A DNA stretch of 26,052 nucleotides from Desulfarculales bacterium UBA696 (lineage in GTDB: Bacteria; Desulfobacterota; Syntrophobacteria; Syntrophobacterales; Syntrophobacteraceae), in contig DBMO01000035.1 in the NCBI GenBank assembly GCA_002298995.1, positions 1-26,052 of the forward strand. The letters are read 5' to 3'. This document shows positions 7,014 through 14,442 of the stretch, in pieces. A program made the position numbers and the translations under genes. Numbering within the stretch: position 1 is the stretch's first letter; each line of letters opens with the position of its first letter. The notes beneath the pieces were generated by a model. It saw nothing but the letters and a program-made list of their open reading frames with translations, ran no database searches and was not told the DNA's origin.

Positions 7014-8636
7014 ATGAAACAGCAGGAATTGGATCGCAGGAGATTTCTAAGGATCGCGTCAATGGGACTGGCGGGTGGAATGATTGCCCTCAACCATCCA
7101 TATGCCCTCGGAATGGGTGGGGGAGGAGGCGGTTGCGGCTGTGGTGGAGGTGGAGGTGGAGGTGGAGGCAGCGGCGGTATTATCGACCCACCTCTGGGAC
7201 TGGCCTTTAAGGACCCTCCGGCAATGCCCCTTACCTGGAGCTACGAAACGATTGATGGAGTAACAAGGCACATAGCAACCGCCAATCTGAAGGCAATGCC
7301 GGCCCAAATCAACATAAACGGCACCCTGGCAAATCTGCTGACATACAACGGCTATTATCCCGGCCAGACAATTACGGTCGGCAAGGGAGATATCCTGCGG
7401 GTGAATTTCACCAACGGCCTGCCTGCCTCATCCACTTCGGAATACAACTTTCTCGGCCATCAGCGCGGGTTCACGAACCTGCACTCTCACGGACTTCATG
7501 TCTCTCCGGAGGCCATTACCATCGATCCGCCGGTCTATGCCGACTACGTGATGTATAGCCTCGCGCCCGGCGGTACGGTAGTCCACCAGTACGATACCTC
7601 GAAAGAGGAGGCCGGCGCGTTTCATTTCTATCACCCTCACCTGCACGGGGTTGTAGCGGAGCAGTACTGGGCGGGGTTGGTAGGGACTTTACTGACAAAG
7701 GATGAACTCCCCGTCTTCAACAACATTGAAACCCATTTAATGGTGCTGAAAGACATCGCCCTGTCGGGGGCAGACCCGGCGCCACATGATTCGATGATGT
7801 CATATATGAACGGTCTGGAAGGCAATATCGTCACGGTCAACGGGCAGGTGAACCCGGTGCTGCAGATAAAGCCGGGCCAGGTGCAAAGATGGCGCGTATT
7901 GAACGCCAGCAGCGCCAAATGGTACAAACTCAGCCTTGCAAACCACACAATGTATCTGATCGGGGCCGACGGCAATCTGCTGGACAAGCCTTATGCGCGG
8001 TCCCAGATCCTTCTGTCTCCCGGCGAACGGGTGGACATCCTTGTAAAGGCCAGTTCAACCAAGGGGAATTATAAATTTCTTTCCCTGCCTTATTCGAGGA
8101 TGGGCATGATGAACTCGCCCCAGTTTACACTTATGACAATGCAGGTCGCCGGCAGTGCCTCAAACGGCAGCATACCCTCTTCGATAAACCCCAATGCCAA
8201 AAGGCTTCAAGTCGATACGAGCATGTATCCGCAATACACGCTGGCACTGAGCATGGGCATGGGGCAGGGCTACATTAACGGAATTTCATTTCAGAGCATG
8301 GATGAGGCCTACACCATCCACTCCACGGTGGGAATGGACACGATGCCCTCCTACGAGATCTGGACCGTAACCAACAACAGCGGCATGGACCATCCCTTCC
8401 ACCAGCATGTTGACCATGTACAGGTACTGTCCGTAACCGGCGCGGACTCATCCTATCCGCCCTACGCTTCCATGCCCGCCATGAAGGATACTGTTCTCAT
8501 ACCAAAAATGGGTTCCGCAAAGCTCCTGGTGCCGATCAAGGATTTTGGCGGCATATCGATGTTTCACTGCCACATTCTGGAACATGAAGACATCGGGATG
8601 ATGGGCATCTGGGACAGGGGTGAAATGATGATGTAG
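7014..8636 (+). CDS. Tat-exported multicopper oxidase
   Basis: A 540-residue laccase-like oxidase that would couple one-electron oxidation of a metal ion or organic substrate to oxygen reduction in the periplasm. The N-terminus carries a twin-arginine signal (RRRFLRIASMGLAGG). All four copper signatures are present: HSHGLH (157-162), HPHLH (207-211), HPFHQH (460-465) and HCHILEHEDIGM (518-529). The last supplies the type 1 Cys519 and a likely axial Met529. Between the signal and first cupredoxin domain lies an odd Gly/Cys linker (residues 33-55), encoded in part by four copies of GGTGGA at 7143-7166. The C-terminus is Met-rich (GEMMM). The ATG follows AGGAGGAATAGACG. Iron, manganese or copper could be the substrate. 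An oxygen-consuming enzyme beside a heptaheme cytochrome suggests a metal-redox or oxygen-defence pair. Confidence 0.9.
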   Translation: MKQQELDRRRFLRIASMGLAGGMIALNHPYALGMGGGGGGCGCGGGGGGGGGSGGIIDPPLGLAFKDPPAMPLTWSYETIDGVTRHIATANLKAMPAQININGTLANLLTYNGYYPGQTITVGKGDILRVNFTNGLPASSTSEYNFLGHQRGFTNLHSHGLHVSPEAITIDPPVYADYVMYSLAPGGTVVHQYDTSKEEAGAFHFYHPHLHGVVAEQYWAGLVGTLLTKDELPVFNNIETHLMVLKDIALSGADPAPHDSMMSYMNGLEGNIVTVNGQVNPVLQIKPGQVQRWRVLNASSAKWYKLSLANHTMYLIGADGNLLDKPYARSQILLSPGERVDILVKASSTKGNYKFLSLPYSRMGMMNSPQFTLMTMQVAGSASNGSIPSSINPNAKRLQVDTSMYPQYTLALSMGMGQGYINGISFQSMDEAYTIHSTVGMDTMPSYEIWTVTNNSGMDHPFHQHVDHVQVLSVTGADSSYPPYASMPAMKDTVLIPKMGSAKLLVPIKDFGGISMFHCHILEHEDIGMMGIWDRGEMMM

Positions 8637-8824
8637 CGAGTTAATTCCAGGTAGATGAGCATCATACGAAGTTGCGCTCAAGATGGCGCTTTTCAAAGTA
8701 TAAAAGAGTGGCGGAATGATTCCCATAAGCCAACTTAAATTTATCCACTCAGCAGATGTACATGCGTCGCGGCCACTACGGCACAGTTGTACGGCAGAGT
8801 TGTACCGACGGCATTGATCGGATT

Positions 8825-8845
8825 CCCCTCCCGCCAAGGGAGGGG
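8825..8845 (-). terminator. Hairpin downstream of iorA
   Basis: A perfect 8-bp GC-rich stem (CCCCTCCC / GGGAGGGG, five-base loop) lies 31 bases past the iorA stop, in the gap between iorA and the convergent multicopper oxidase gene. It lacks a clear T-run on either strand, so terminator function is only likely from position. Confidence 0.4.
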
Positions 8846-8875
8846 AGCCGGGTCCGCGGCTTTGACCATGATAAC

Positions 8876-10744
8876 CTACATTAAGTTAGCGCTTACGGGA
8901 ATGATTTCCCCCGCTTCAATGGCGTCATTGGGGCAAACCGATATGCATACGCCGCAGCCGGCACAGGCCGATTCGTCTATCGAGACCGGCTGTTTTTCGC
9001 CGCCGGAGCGGATTGCCGGGCATTCGAACTGTTTCAGGCAAAAACCGCAGCCCTTGCACTTCTCATTGACCCTGACGGAGGCGCGCGGACCTGCCTCCGG
9101 ATGGGCGTGGTCCATTAAACACGGGCGCTTGGAGATCACCACGGCTATGCCGCCATTTTCTGCCCGGAGGTGTTCACCGGCTGATCGAAGGTGCTCGGAG
9201 AACTTCTGGAAATCGTAGGGGTCTGCTTCTTCGACGAACTTGACTCCGCATGCCCGGACAATTTCGGCAATAGAGATTCGTGGAACGGCGCGGCCGTCGA
9301 GATTTTTTCCGAGCGCGGGCGTTGGCTGATGACCGGTCATCGCGGTAGTGTGGTTGTCAAGGATGGCGAGAACGAATCGGGCGCCCTGCACGACGGCATT
9401 TATGAGCGCGGGAATACCCGAATGAAAGAAGGTCGAGTCGCCAATCGTTGCGCAAATAGGCGGGTAGTCGGCCCGGGTCGAGCTGAAGGAGTGATAGAAA
9501 CCCGCCGCCTGGCTGATCGAAGCCCCCATGCAAAGAATGGTATCGACGGCCCCGAGGTTGAGGCCCAGTGAGTAGCAGCCGATATCGCCCGGATAGATGC
9601 CCTTGGGGAATGTTTTCTTGATCGCGAAAAAAGCGGCCCGGTGCGGGCATCCGGCGCAAAGCGTGGGACGCCTTCCGGGAGACGAGGGCGCGGCGGCCTG
9701 TGCAGCCGGGGGTAAATTCAGAAAACTTCCAACTATCCCTTCCACCACCTCGGGAAGAAGTTCTCCGGCTGAAGGAACGATCCCCGATAGACGCCCCAGG
9801 ACTTTGACCCTGTCACGGAATTGAAGCTCGATTACGGGAGAGGTTTCCTCAACCACCAGTATGCGCTCAAAGCGCGCCAGAAGATCTTCCGTAAATCGGG
9901 CCGAGAGCGGATAAGGCATGAGCACGCGGTAAACCGGAACGGAATTCCAGAGTCCGAGGTCTGTCAGAACTTCCTGCAAATATGCGACAACGGCCCCTGA
10001 ACCCACGATGCAAGAGGGACCTTGAGCATCCGGGGATGAAAGGCTGCCGGGATTTAGAAGCCGTGGCAGGAATTCCCTGTCCTCGGAGATCTTGGCGATC
10101 TTTTCATTCAGTTCCCGGTGCAGCATGAGCCTGAACTTGGGGGTTGCCGCCCATCTCGGCGGATTTTTCTCGAAAAGCGGGAAAACCGGCTCATGTGAGA
10201 TCTGCCCTAATTCTATATCCTGCCTGGCATGGCAGACGCGGGTGGTCGGACGGAGCATAACAGGAATTTCGTAGCGCTCGGAGAGTTCGTATGCAGCGGC
10301 TGCGATCTCGCGGGCATCGGCGGGGGATATGGGATCGAGCACCGGAATTTTTGCCGCCATGGCAAAAAGACGACTGTCCTGCTCGGTTTGCGAGCTGTGA
10401 GGTCCGGGGTCGTCTGCCGAGATGACGATAAATCCGCCCTTGACGCCCAGATAGGCCGAACTCATAAGCGGGTCCGCCGCGACATTTAGCCCCACCTGCT
10501 TCATAATCGCCGCCGAACGCCTCCCGGTATAGCTGTTCGCAAGGGCCACCTCGAAGGCGACCTTCTCATTTATCGACCATTCCAGGTGAATGTGTTCCAA
10601 GCCGTTTTGAGACCTCAGTCGATCAACCGCCCCCAAAATTTCCGAGGCGGGCGTACCGGGGTAGGAAGCCACGACGGCGCACCCCGATTCCATAAGTCCA
10701 AGCGCAATAGCTTCATTTCCCAGAAGGATTTTTCGATCACCCAA
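8876..10744 (-). CDS. iorA: Indolepyruvate:ferredoxin oxidoreductase, alpha subunit
   Basis: This 622-residue thiamine-diphosphate and Fe-S subunit oxidatively decarboxylates aryl pyruvates (indolepyruvate, phenylpyruvate) to aryl-CoA, reducing ferredoxin. The N-terminal pyruvate-ferredoxin oxidoreductase domain has GNEAIALGLMESG and SYPGTPASEI. The central ThDP-binding domain has CAGCPHRAAFF, GDIGCYSLG and GDSTFFHSG. The C-terminus has two [4Fe-4S] motifs, CKGCGFCLKQFECP and CAGCGVCISVCP. The start is a TTG at 10744, chosen because AAGGAG sits six bases upstream and the sequence matches the family from GDRKILLGN onward. The partner iorB, usually adjacent, is not in this window on either side. 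The enzyme serves amino-acid fermentation or, run in reverse, aryl-acid assimilation in anaerobes. Confidence 0.93.
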   Translation of the reverse strand: MGDRKILLGNEAIALGLMESGCAVVASYPGTPASEILGAVDRLRSQNGLEHIHLEWSINEKVAFEVALANSYTGRRSAAIMKQVGLNVAADPLMSSAYLGVKGGFIVISADDPGPHSSQTEQDSRLFAMAAKIPVLDPISPADAREIAAAAYELSERYEIPVMLRPTTRVCHARQDIELGQISHEPVFPLFEKNPPRWAATPKFRLMLHRELNEKIAKISEDREFLPRLLNPGSLSSPDAQGPSCIVGSGAVVAYLQEVLTDLGLWNSVPVYRVLMPYPLSARFTEDLLARFERILVVEETSPVIELQFRDRVKVLGRLSGIVPSAGELLPEVVEGIVGSFLNLPPAAQAAAPSSPGRRPTLCAGCPHRAAFFAIKKTFPKGIYPGDIGCYSLGLNLGAVDTILCMGASISQAAGFYHSFSSTRADYPPICATIGDSTFFHSGIPALINAVVQGARFVLAILDNHTTAMTGHQPTPALGKNLDGRAVPRISIAEIVRACGVKFVEEADPYDFQKFSEHLRSAGEHLRAENGGIAVVISKRPCLMDHAHPEAGPRASVRVNEKCKGCGFCLKQFECPAIRSGGEKQPVSIDESACAGCGVCISVCPNDAIEAGEIIPVSANLM

Positions 10745-11077
10745 AACGATCTCCTTGGAACATCGTTACGGAATTAAGAAGAACACGAGCGGCTGCTGAA
10801 GGCCGGGAAAAGGAATCCCGGCACTCCGGAGGACTGCCCGAACGGGGTGAGTTTACGCCCCGCTATGTCGAAGAGCCGCATTTTCGGTCCTGAATTTTGC
10901 AGGAAAAACACGGAGTCGGTGAAAATTAACAAAGGGCCGGGAGGAGATCAAGAAGGAAAACCCGGCGAGATGCCCAGAACCTGCCGGAACCGCGCCGAGT
11001 GCCGGTACCCCGTTTGCCCCTTTGGAAAGGGCAACTAAACCACCAGAGCGCTTGCAGCCCATCAGAGGCGTACAGGC
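10745..11077. other. Gene-free stretch upstream of iorA
   Basis: No supported gene in these 333 bases. A plus-strand open frame from about 10847 has no family resemblance and poor start context. A perfect 7-bp hairpin, GCCGGGA / TCCCGGC with a seven-base loop, lies at 10802-10822. It is about 60 bases upstream of the iorA start and could be a terminator for the upstream diguanylate cyclase gene or an iorA leader structure. Confidence 0.4.
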
Positions 11078-12298
11078 TCAGGTACAAACCCGATTACGCC
11101 CACCCTTTTTAGCCCTGTAGAGCGCCTGGTCTGCCGCCTTTACGACATCGTGCGGCTTTCCATGCTGCCCCGCGCGTTCGGCTGCTCCCATGCTGACGGT
11201 GACTGTGAGCTTTTTGCGGGGATTCTTGACTGGATTGCTTTTCTTGGGCTTCTTCCGGGGGCGTGAGCGGCTGCGTATAACAAAGGGCGACGATTCGATT
11301 CCGATTCTAAGCTCTTCGAGATACGGCATGGTCTCCTCTACTGACTTTCCGGGGAAGACCAAGGTGAATTCCTCTCCGCCATATCGAAAGGCCTTCCCGC
11401 CGCCTCTGACTCTGGCGAGCTTCGATGCGACCATTGCAAGCACCTGGTCTCCAACGTCGTGCCCATGGTTGTCGTTCACCTTCTTGAAAAAATCTATGTC
11501 CACCATGGCCAGCGTGTAGTGATTACCCATCCTGATGAAAAACTCATTCAGACTTCGCCGGGCGGGCAGCCCGGTCAAGTCGTCGCGAAATGCCATTACA
11601 TACGATGCTTCGATAACGGAGACGATCAAAAGCAGACCGGCCGTGCAAAAATAGAAGGTGGAGACGGGGCCTGTGCTTCGAGTGACCAGGGTGAAACAGA
11701 CAGTCACCCAGGCCCAGGCAAAGCCCCTTTCCATTGGACCTCGGCGCCTGGTTAGGCCATAAACGAGCAAGAACAAGGATAGAGCCAGTGCAATCACAGC
11801 CGATTGGGGCAAGCCCGGAGCCGGCAGATTTTCGAGGATGGTCGCCTTGAAAACGGGGTAATTGAGGTATGTATTGAATGCAAGGAAGCGATAATGGCAG
11901 ATAAGAGCAATCGCCAGGGGCTGCGCCACAATCAAAAAAATGCGTACCATGCCTCGCGCGGTGAAGGTCCCCCGCTCTTTTAAAAGAGACAGCACCGCCA
12001 GATTCAAGGGCAATAAAACAATAACGCAGTTGTAGATGAACTTCGCTGAGGCCGTGCCCCCCTGCCCAAAATAAAGAAGGGACCTGTCGGCAATAGCCAG
12101 CATGAGAACGGCGAAAACCAGCCTGCTTCGATTGAAACGCCATCCCAGCAGTATGCCTGAAGCCAGAATCGCACCGGGTGCAATCTGAACAATCTCGGGC
12201 AGCCATGGGACAAGCAGCCTTCCTCTCATCAGTGCCGCGGCTGTCAATAAAAACAGGCCGCCCGGGATGAAGAAGGAAAGGAACTTTTTCGAATTCAC
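11078..12298 (-). CDS. Membrane-anchored diguanylate cyclase (GGDEF)
   Basis: It should make cyclic di-GMP from two GTP at the inner membrane. About 220 N-terminal residues hold six to eight hydrophobic helices with no recognised sensory family. The GGDEF domain follows: RDDLTGLPARRSLNEF, MVDIDFFKKVND, the active-site loop RYGGEEF (about residues 305-311) and DQALYRAKKGGRN at the end. The residues before the active site read RVRGGGKAF, so the RxxD inhibitory site is missing and product inhibition is unlikely. A very basic insert (RSRPRKKPKK... NPRKK) precedes the strand LTVTVSMG; similar inserts occur in other GGDEF proteins. GTG at 12298 is preferred, with GAAGGAG eight bases upstream, over an ATG at 12361 with no ribosome binding site. 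It is divergent from arsR. Confidence 0.85.
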   Translation of the reverse strand: MNSKKFLSFFIPGGLFLLTAAALMRGRLLVPWLPEIVQIAPGAILASGILLGWRFNRSRLVFAVLMLAIADRSLLYFGQGGTASAKFIYNCVIVLLPLNLAVLSLLKERGTFTARGMVRIFLIVAQPLAIALICHYRFLAFNTYLNYPVFKATILENLPAPGLPQSAVIALALSLFLLVYGLTRRRGPMERGFAWAWVTVCFTLVTRSTGPVSTFYFCTAGLLLIVSVIEASYVMAFRDDLTGLPARRSLNEFFIRMGNHYTLAMVDIDFFKKVNDNHGHDVGDQVLAMVASKLARVRGGGKAFRYGGEEFTLVFPGKSVEETMPYLEELRIGIESSPFVIRSRSRPRKKPKKSNPVKNPRKKLTVTVSMGAAERAGQHGKPHDVVKAADQALYRAKKGGRNRVCT

Positions 12299-12454
12299 CA
12301 AAACAGCTCCTTCATAGCTTCCATGTTTTGAGGCCTCATCACAGCTGGTCGGTAAAACCATCGCATGCCGCGATTTTTACACAGCTTAAGTCGGCCGGAA
12401 TTTATCTTTGGATTAGCTGATTGGTGAGGGAGCTAGAGGGAACTCAAAATTGCC

Positions 12455-12492
12455 TTGACAAGCGAACTCAAGTTTGGTTTTTTGGCCAAAAA
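12455..12492 (+). promoter_or_regulatory. arsR promoter region with palindromic operator candidate
   Basis: A consensus -35 box TTGACA lies at 12455-12460. At the -10 distance there is only a T-run (12478-12483), which overlaps a perfect 14-bp palindrome, TTTTTGGCCAAAAA, at 12479-12492. The palindrome sits ten bases before the arsR ATG and shares its core with a second palindrome upstream of the permease gene. Autoregulation by ArsR binding here is the simplest reading. Confidence 0.5.
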
Positions 12493-12501
12493 GGAAAATA
12501 C

Positions 12502-12837
12502 ATGAACAGAGAAAATTGCTATACGGAAATGCAGGCCAAGATATTTAAGGCCCTGGGCCATTCAAGCAGGCTTAAAATTGTCGAAAGCTTGTTCGCCGGG
12601 GAACGTTGTGTTTGCGAACTCCAGGCGATAGTTGGCTCTGACATGTCAACCGTTTCAAAGCACCTGAATATCCTCAAAGAGGCCGGCGTCTTACAAGATG
12701 AGCGCAGAGGGACCAACATCTACTATTCGTTGCGGATGAAGTGTGTGGCAAAATTTCTCAACTGCGTGGAGGAATTTGTCGGGCAGACCATGGAGGAGCA
12801 GATCAGAATTTACAGTCGAAGTAAGGTATCGTCTTAG
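12502..12837 (+). CDS. arsR: ArsR-family arsenic-responsive repressor
   Basis: A 111-residue winged-helix repressor that should leave its operator when As(III) or Sb(III) binds. The helix-turn-helix is clear (LGHSSRLKIVESL, then DMSTVSKHLNILKEAGVL, then the wing RRGTNIYYSL). The sensor pair appears as ERCVCEL with Cys36 and Cys38, the classic CVC type. Extra cysteines are at residues 6, 81 and 88 and could give a third thiol ligand. The ATG at 12502 is chosen because AAGGAAAA lies just upstream and homology begins there. The frame is open further upstream to 12421, but that part covers the promoter. It heads the arsenic operon. Confidence 0.92.
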   Translation: MNRENCYTEMQAKIFKALGHSSRLKIVESLFAGERCVCELQAIVGSDMSTVSKHLNILKEAGVLQDERRGTNIYYSLRMKCVAKFLNCVEEFVGQTMEEQIRIYSRSKVSS

Positions 12838-12867
12838 ATCCAGAGGGAGTCTTTTTTTTAAACATCA

Positions 12868-12893
12868 GTTGCCGATTTGGCCAAATAGGCAAC
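12868..12893 (+). promoter_or_regulatory. 26-bp near-perfect palindrome, probable second ArsR operator
   Basis: Twelve of thirteen base pairs match around the centre 12880/12881: GTTGCC and GGCAAC form the outer arms, and ATTTGGCCAAAT the core. Only the 12874/12887 pair is mismatched. The core TTTGGCCAAA and the right flank (GGCCAAATAGG versus GGCCAAAAAGG) match the palindrome before arsR. It lies between arsR and the permease gene, so it may control an internal promoter or act as a roadblock. Confidence 0.6.
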
Positions 12894-12926
12894 GATACCC
12901 AGACTTTTTTGAGGCGCTCTTCATCC

Positions 12927-12935
12927 GGGGGGGGG
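12927..12935 (+). promoter_or_regulatory. Nine-G homopolymer as ribosome binding site of the permease gene
   Basis: A run of nine G lies five bases before the ATG at 12941 and is the only purine-rich element able to act as a ribosome binding site. Runs of this length are prone to slippage during replication, which would change spacing to the start codon. Confidence 0.45.
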
Positions 12936-12940
12936 AATAC

Positions 12941-14044
12941 ATGGAACCTATCCAGTTCAAAATGGTCCAGGAACCGTCTTGTTGTGGCCAATCAAGCGCT
13001 AAGCAGGCAACCGACGATAAACAGCACTTTTCCAAAAAAGAGATTGGGCTGGGCATCGGCGCGATTGTAGTTTGGGCGTTCATCTATACCCAACTCGAAT
13101 TGTGGGCTAATTACACTGCATTCGATCTTTTTGGCTTTTCCAAAGGTTCGCATTTAGGTGAGCCAATTGCATTTTTTCTCTACGACACGCCCAAGGTTCT
13201 GCTTCTCCTTACAATAGTGGTGTTCGGAGTCGGAATTATCCGCTCATTCTTTACCCCTGAGCGCACGAGGAAGATTCTCATGGGAAAAAGAGAATCTGTT
13301 GGGAATGTGCTTGCGGCTCTGCTTGGCATAGTAACTCCTTTTTGTTCCTGTTCGGCAGTTCCATTATTTCTGGGCTTCGTTTCAGCGGGAGTCCCGCTCG
13401 GAGTCACCTTTTCCTTCCTTATATCCGCCCCGATGGTAAACGAGATTGCCCTGGCGCTACTGTACGGACTTTTTGGGTGGAAGGTGGCCGCTATTTATTT
13501 ATCTACCGGGTTGCTCATTGCCATGATTGCCGGCTGGATTATCGGAAAACTACGGATGGAGGGGCATCTCGAAGATTGGGTGCATGAGATTCGCGCTGTT
13601 GACGCTGCTCAAGAAGAGGGGCAAAAGAACTGGTCTGATCGCATCAGGTATGGTCTTGATGCGGTAAAAGACATAGTCGGCAAGGTATGGAAATGGGTGG
13701 TGCTCGGGATTGCGGTTGGGGCGGCAATTCACGGCTACGTGCCGGAAGGGTTTATGGCCTCCATTATGGGCAAGAATTCATGGTGGGCGGTCCCGGTATC
13801 CGTCATCATCGGAATCCCGATGTACTCGAATGCCGCCGGCATAATACCGGTGGTTCAGGCCCTTCTGGATAAAGGCGCCGCGCTCGGAACCGTACTGGCC
13901 TTCATGATGTCGGTAATAGCTCTTTCCCTGCCCGAAGCCATCATACTGCGTCAGGTCCTTAAGCCCACCCTTATTGCGACATTTTTCGGCGTAGTTGGAG
14001 TCGGGATACTTCTGGTCGGCTATATTTTCAACCTGCTGATTTGA
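12941..14044 (+). CDS. arsP: ArsP-type permease (COG0701, trivalent organoarsenical efflux)
   Basis: A 367-residue inner-membrane permease with about eight hydrophobic helices. The family hallmark is TPFCSCSAVPLFLGFVSAGVPLG with Cys135 and Cys137, followed by a matching repeat half (VIIGIPMYSNAAGIIPVVQALLDKG). ArsP members export methylarsenite and aromatic arsenicals, and other COG0701 members have been linked to other metals, so the substrate is inferred from the ars setting. A second Cys pair, Cys14-Cys15 (PSCCGQSS), lies in the cytosolic N-terminal tail and could capture thiophilic metal. ATG 12941 is chosen over the longer upstream frame because that extension would overlap arsR and the palindromic operator. 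It is followed by the small CxxC protein 127 bases on. Confidence 0.85.
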   Translation: MEPIQFKMVQEPSCCGQSSAKQATDDKQHFSKKEIGLGIGAIVVWAFIYTQLELWANYTAFDLFGFSKGSHLGEPIAFFLYDTPKVLLLLTIVVFGVGIIRSFFTPERTRKILMGKRESVGNVLAALLGIVTPFCSCSAVPLFLGFVSAGVPLGVTFSFLISAPMVNEIALALLYGLFGWKVAAIYLSTGLLIAMIAGWIIGKLRMEGHLEDWVHEIRAVDAAQEEGQKNWSDRIRYGLDAVKDIVGKVWKWVVLGIAVGAAIHGYVPEGFMASIMGKNSWWAVPVSVIIGIPMYSNAAGIIPVVQALLDKGAALGTVLAFMMSVIALSLPEAIILRQVLKPTLIATFFGVVGVGILLVGYIFNLLI

Positions 14045-14170
14045 ACCTCATCTCGCATCAGCACGGCTTTAGGCTGCCAGGGGAAAGGGTTCCGCGGTTG
14101 TTAGGCTGACTTGTTCATCATCTGGCCTGCAACCTGTATCTCTAATCTGAATCCGCCCAGGAGAGAAGTG

Positions 14171-14404
14171 ATGAATATCAAAGTTTTGGGTCCAGGATGC
14201 AAGAAATGCCATGAAACGGAAAGACTGGTCAAAGAAGTCGTTAGGGAAATCGGATGTGATGCAACGGTTGAGTATATCACCGACATTGCGAAGATCGCGA
14301 AATACGGCGTTTTCAGCACACCGGCTATCATTATAGATGGTCAGATCAAATCTGCCGGACGAATTCCCGCCAAGCAGGATATCAAGTCCTGGCTGGGAAA
14401 ATAG
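14171..14404 (+). CDS. Small thioredoxin-fold redox protein (TM0996/MTH895-like)
   Basis: A 77-residue cytosolic glutaredoxin-like protein. It begins with a strand MNIKVLGPGC, has the active-site CKKC (Cys10, Cys13), then the typical cis-Pro region FSTPAIIIDGQIKSAGRIP. These small disulfide reductases often sit beside COG0701 permeases and ars genes. ATG 14171 follows AGGAGAGAAG. It probably passes electrons to ArsC or to the membrane relay encoded downstream, but this is inference from position. The C-terminal domain of the last operon gene is a paralogue of it. Confidence 0.85.
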   Translation: MNIKVLGPGCKKCHETERLVKEVVREIGCDATVEYITDIAKIAKYGVFSTPAIIIDGQIKSAGRIPAKQDIKSWLGK

Positions 14405-14442
14405 CTATCCAACCATGTCACCGGAATTCCAGGAGTAAGGGG

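Noticed and set aside
10847..11038. Plus-strand 63-residue frame with several Cys between iorA and the diguanylate cyclase gene
   Set aside because: No ribosome binding site and no recognisable pattern; not supported as a gene.
12421..12501. In-frame upstream extension of arsR
   Set aside because: It would cover the TTGACA box and operator palindrome, and ArsR homology begins at the ATG at 12502 with its own ribosome binding site.
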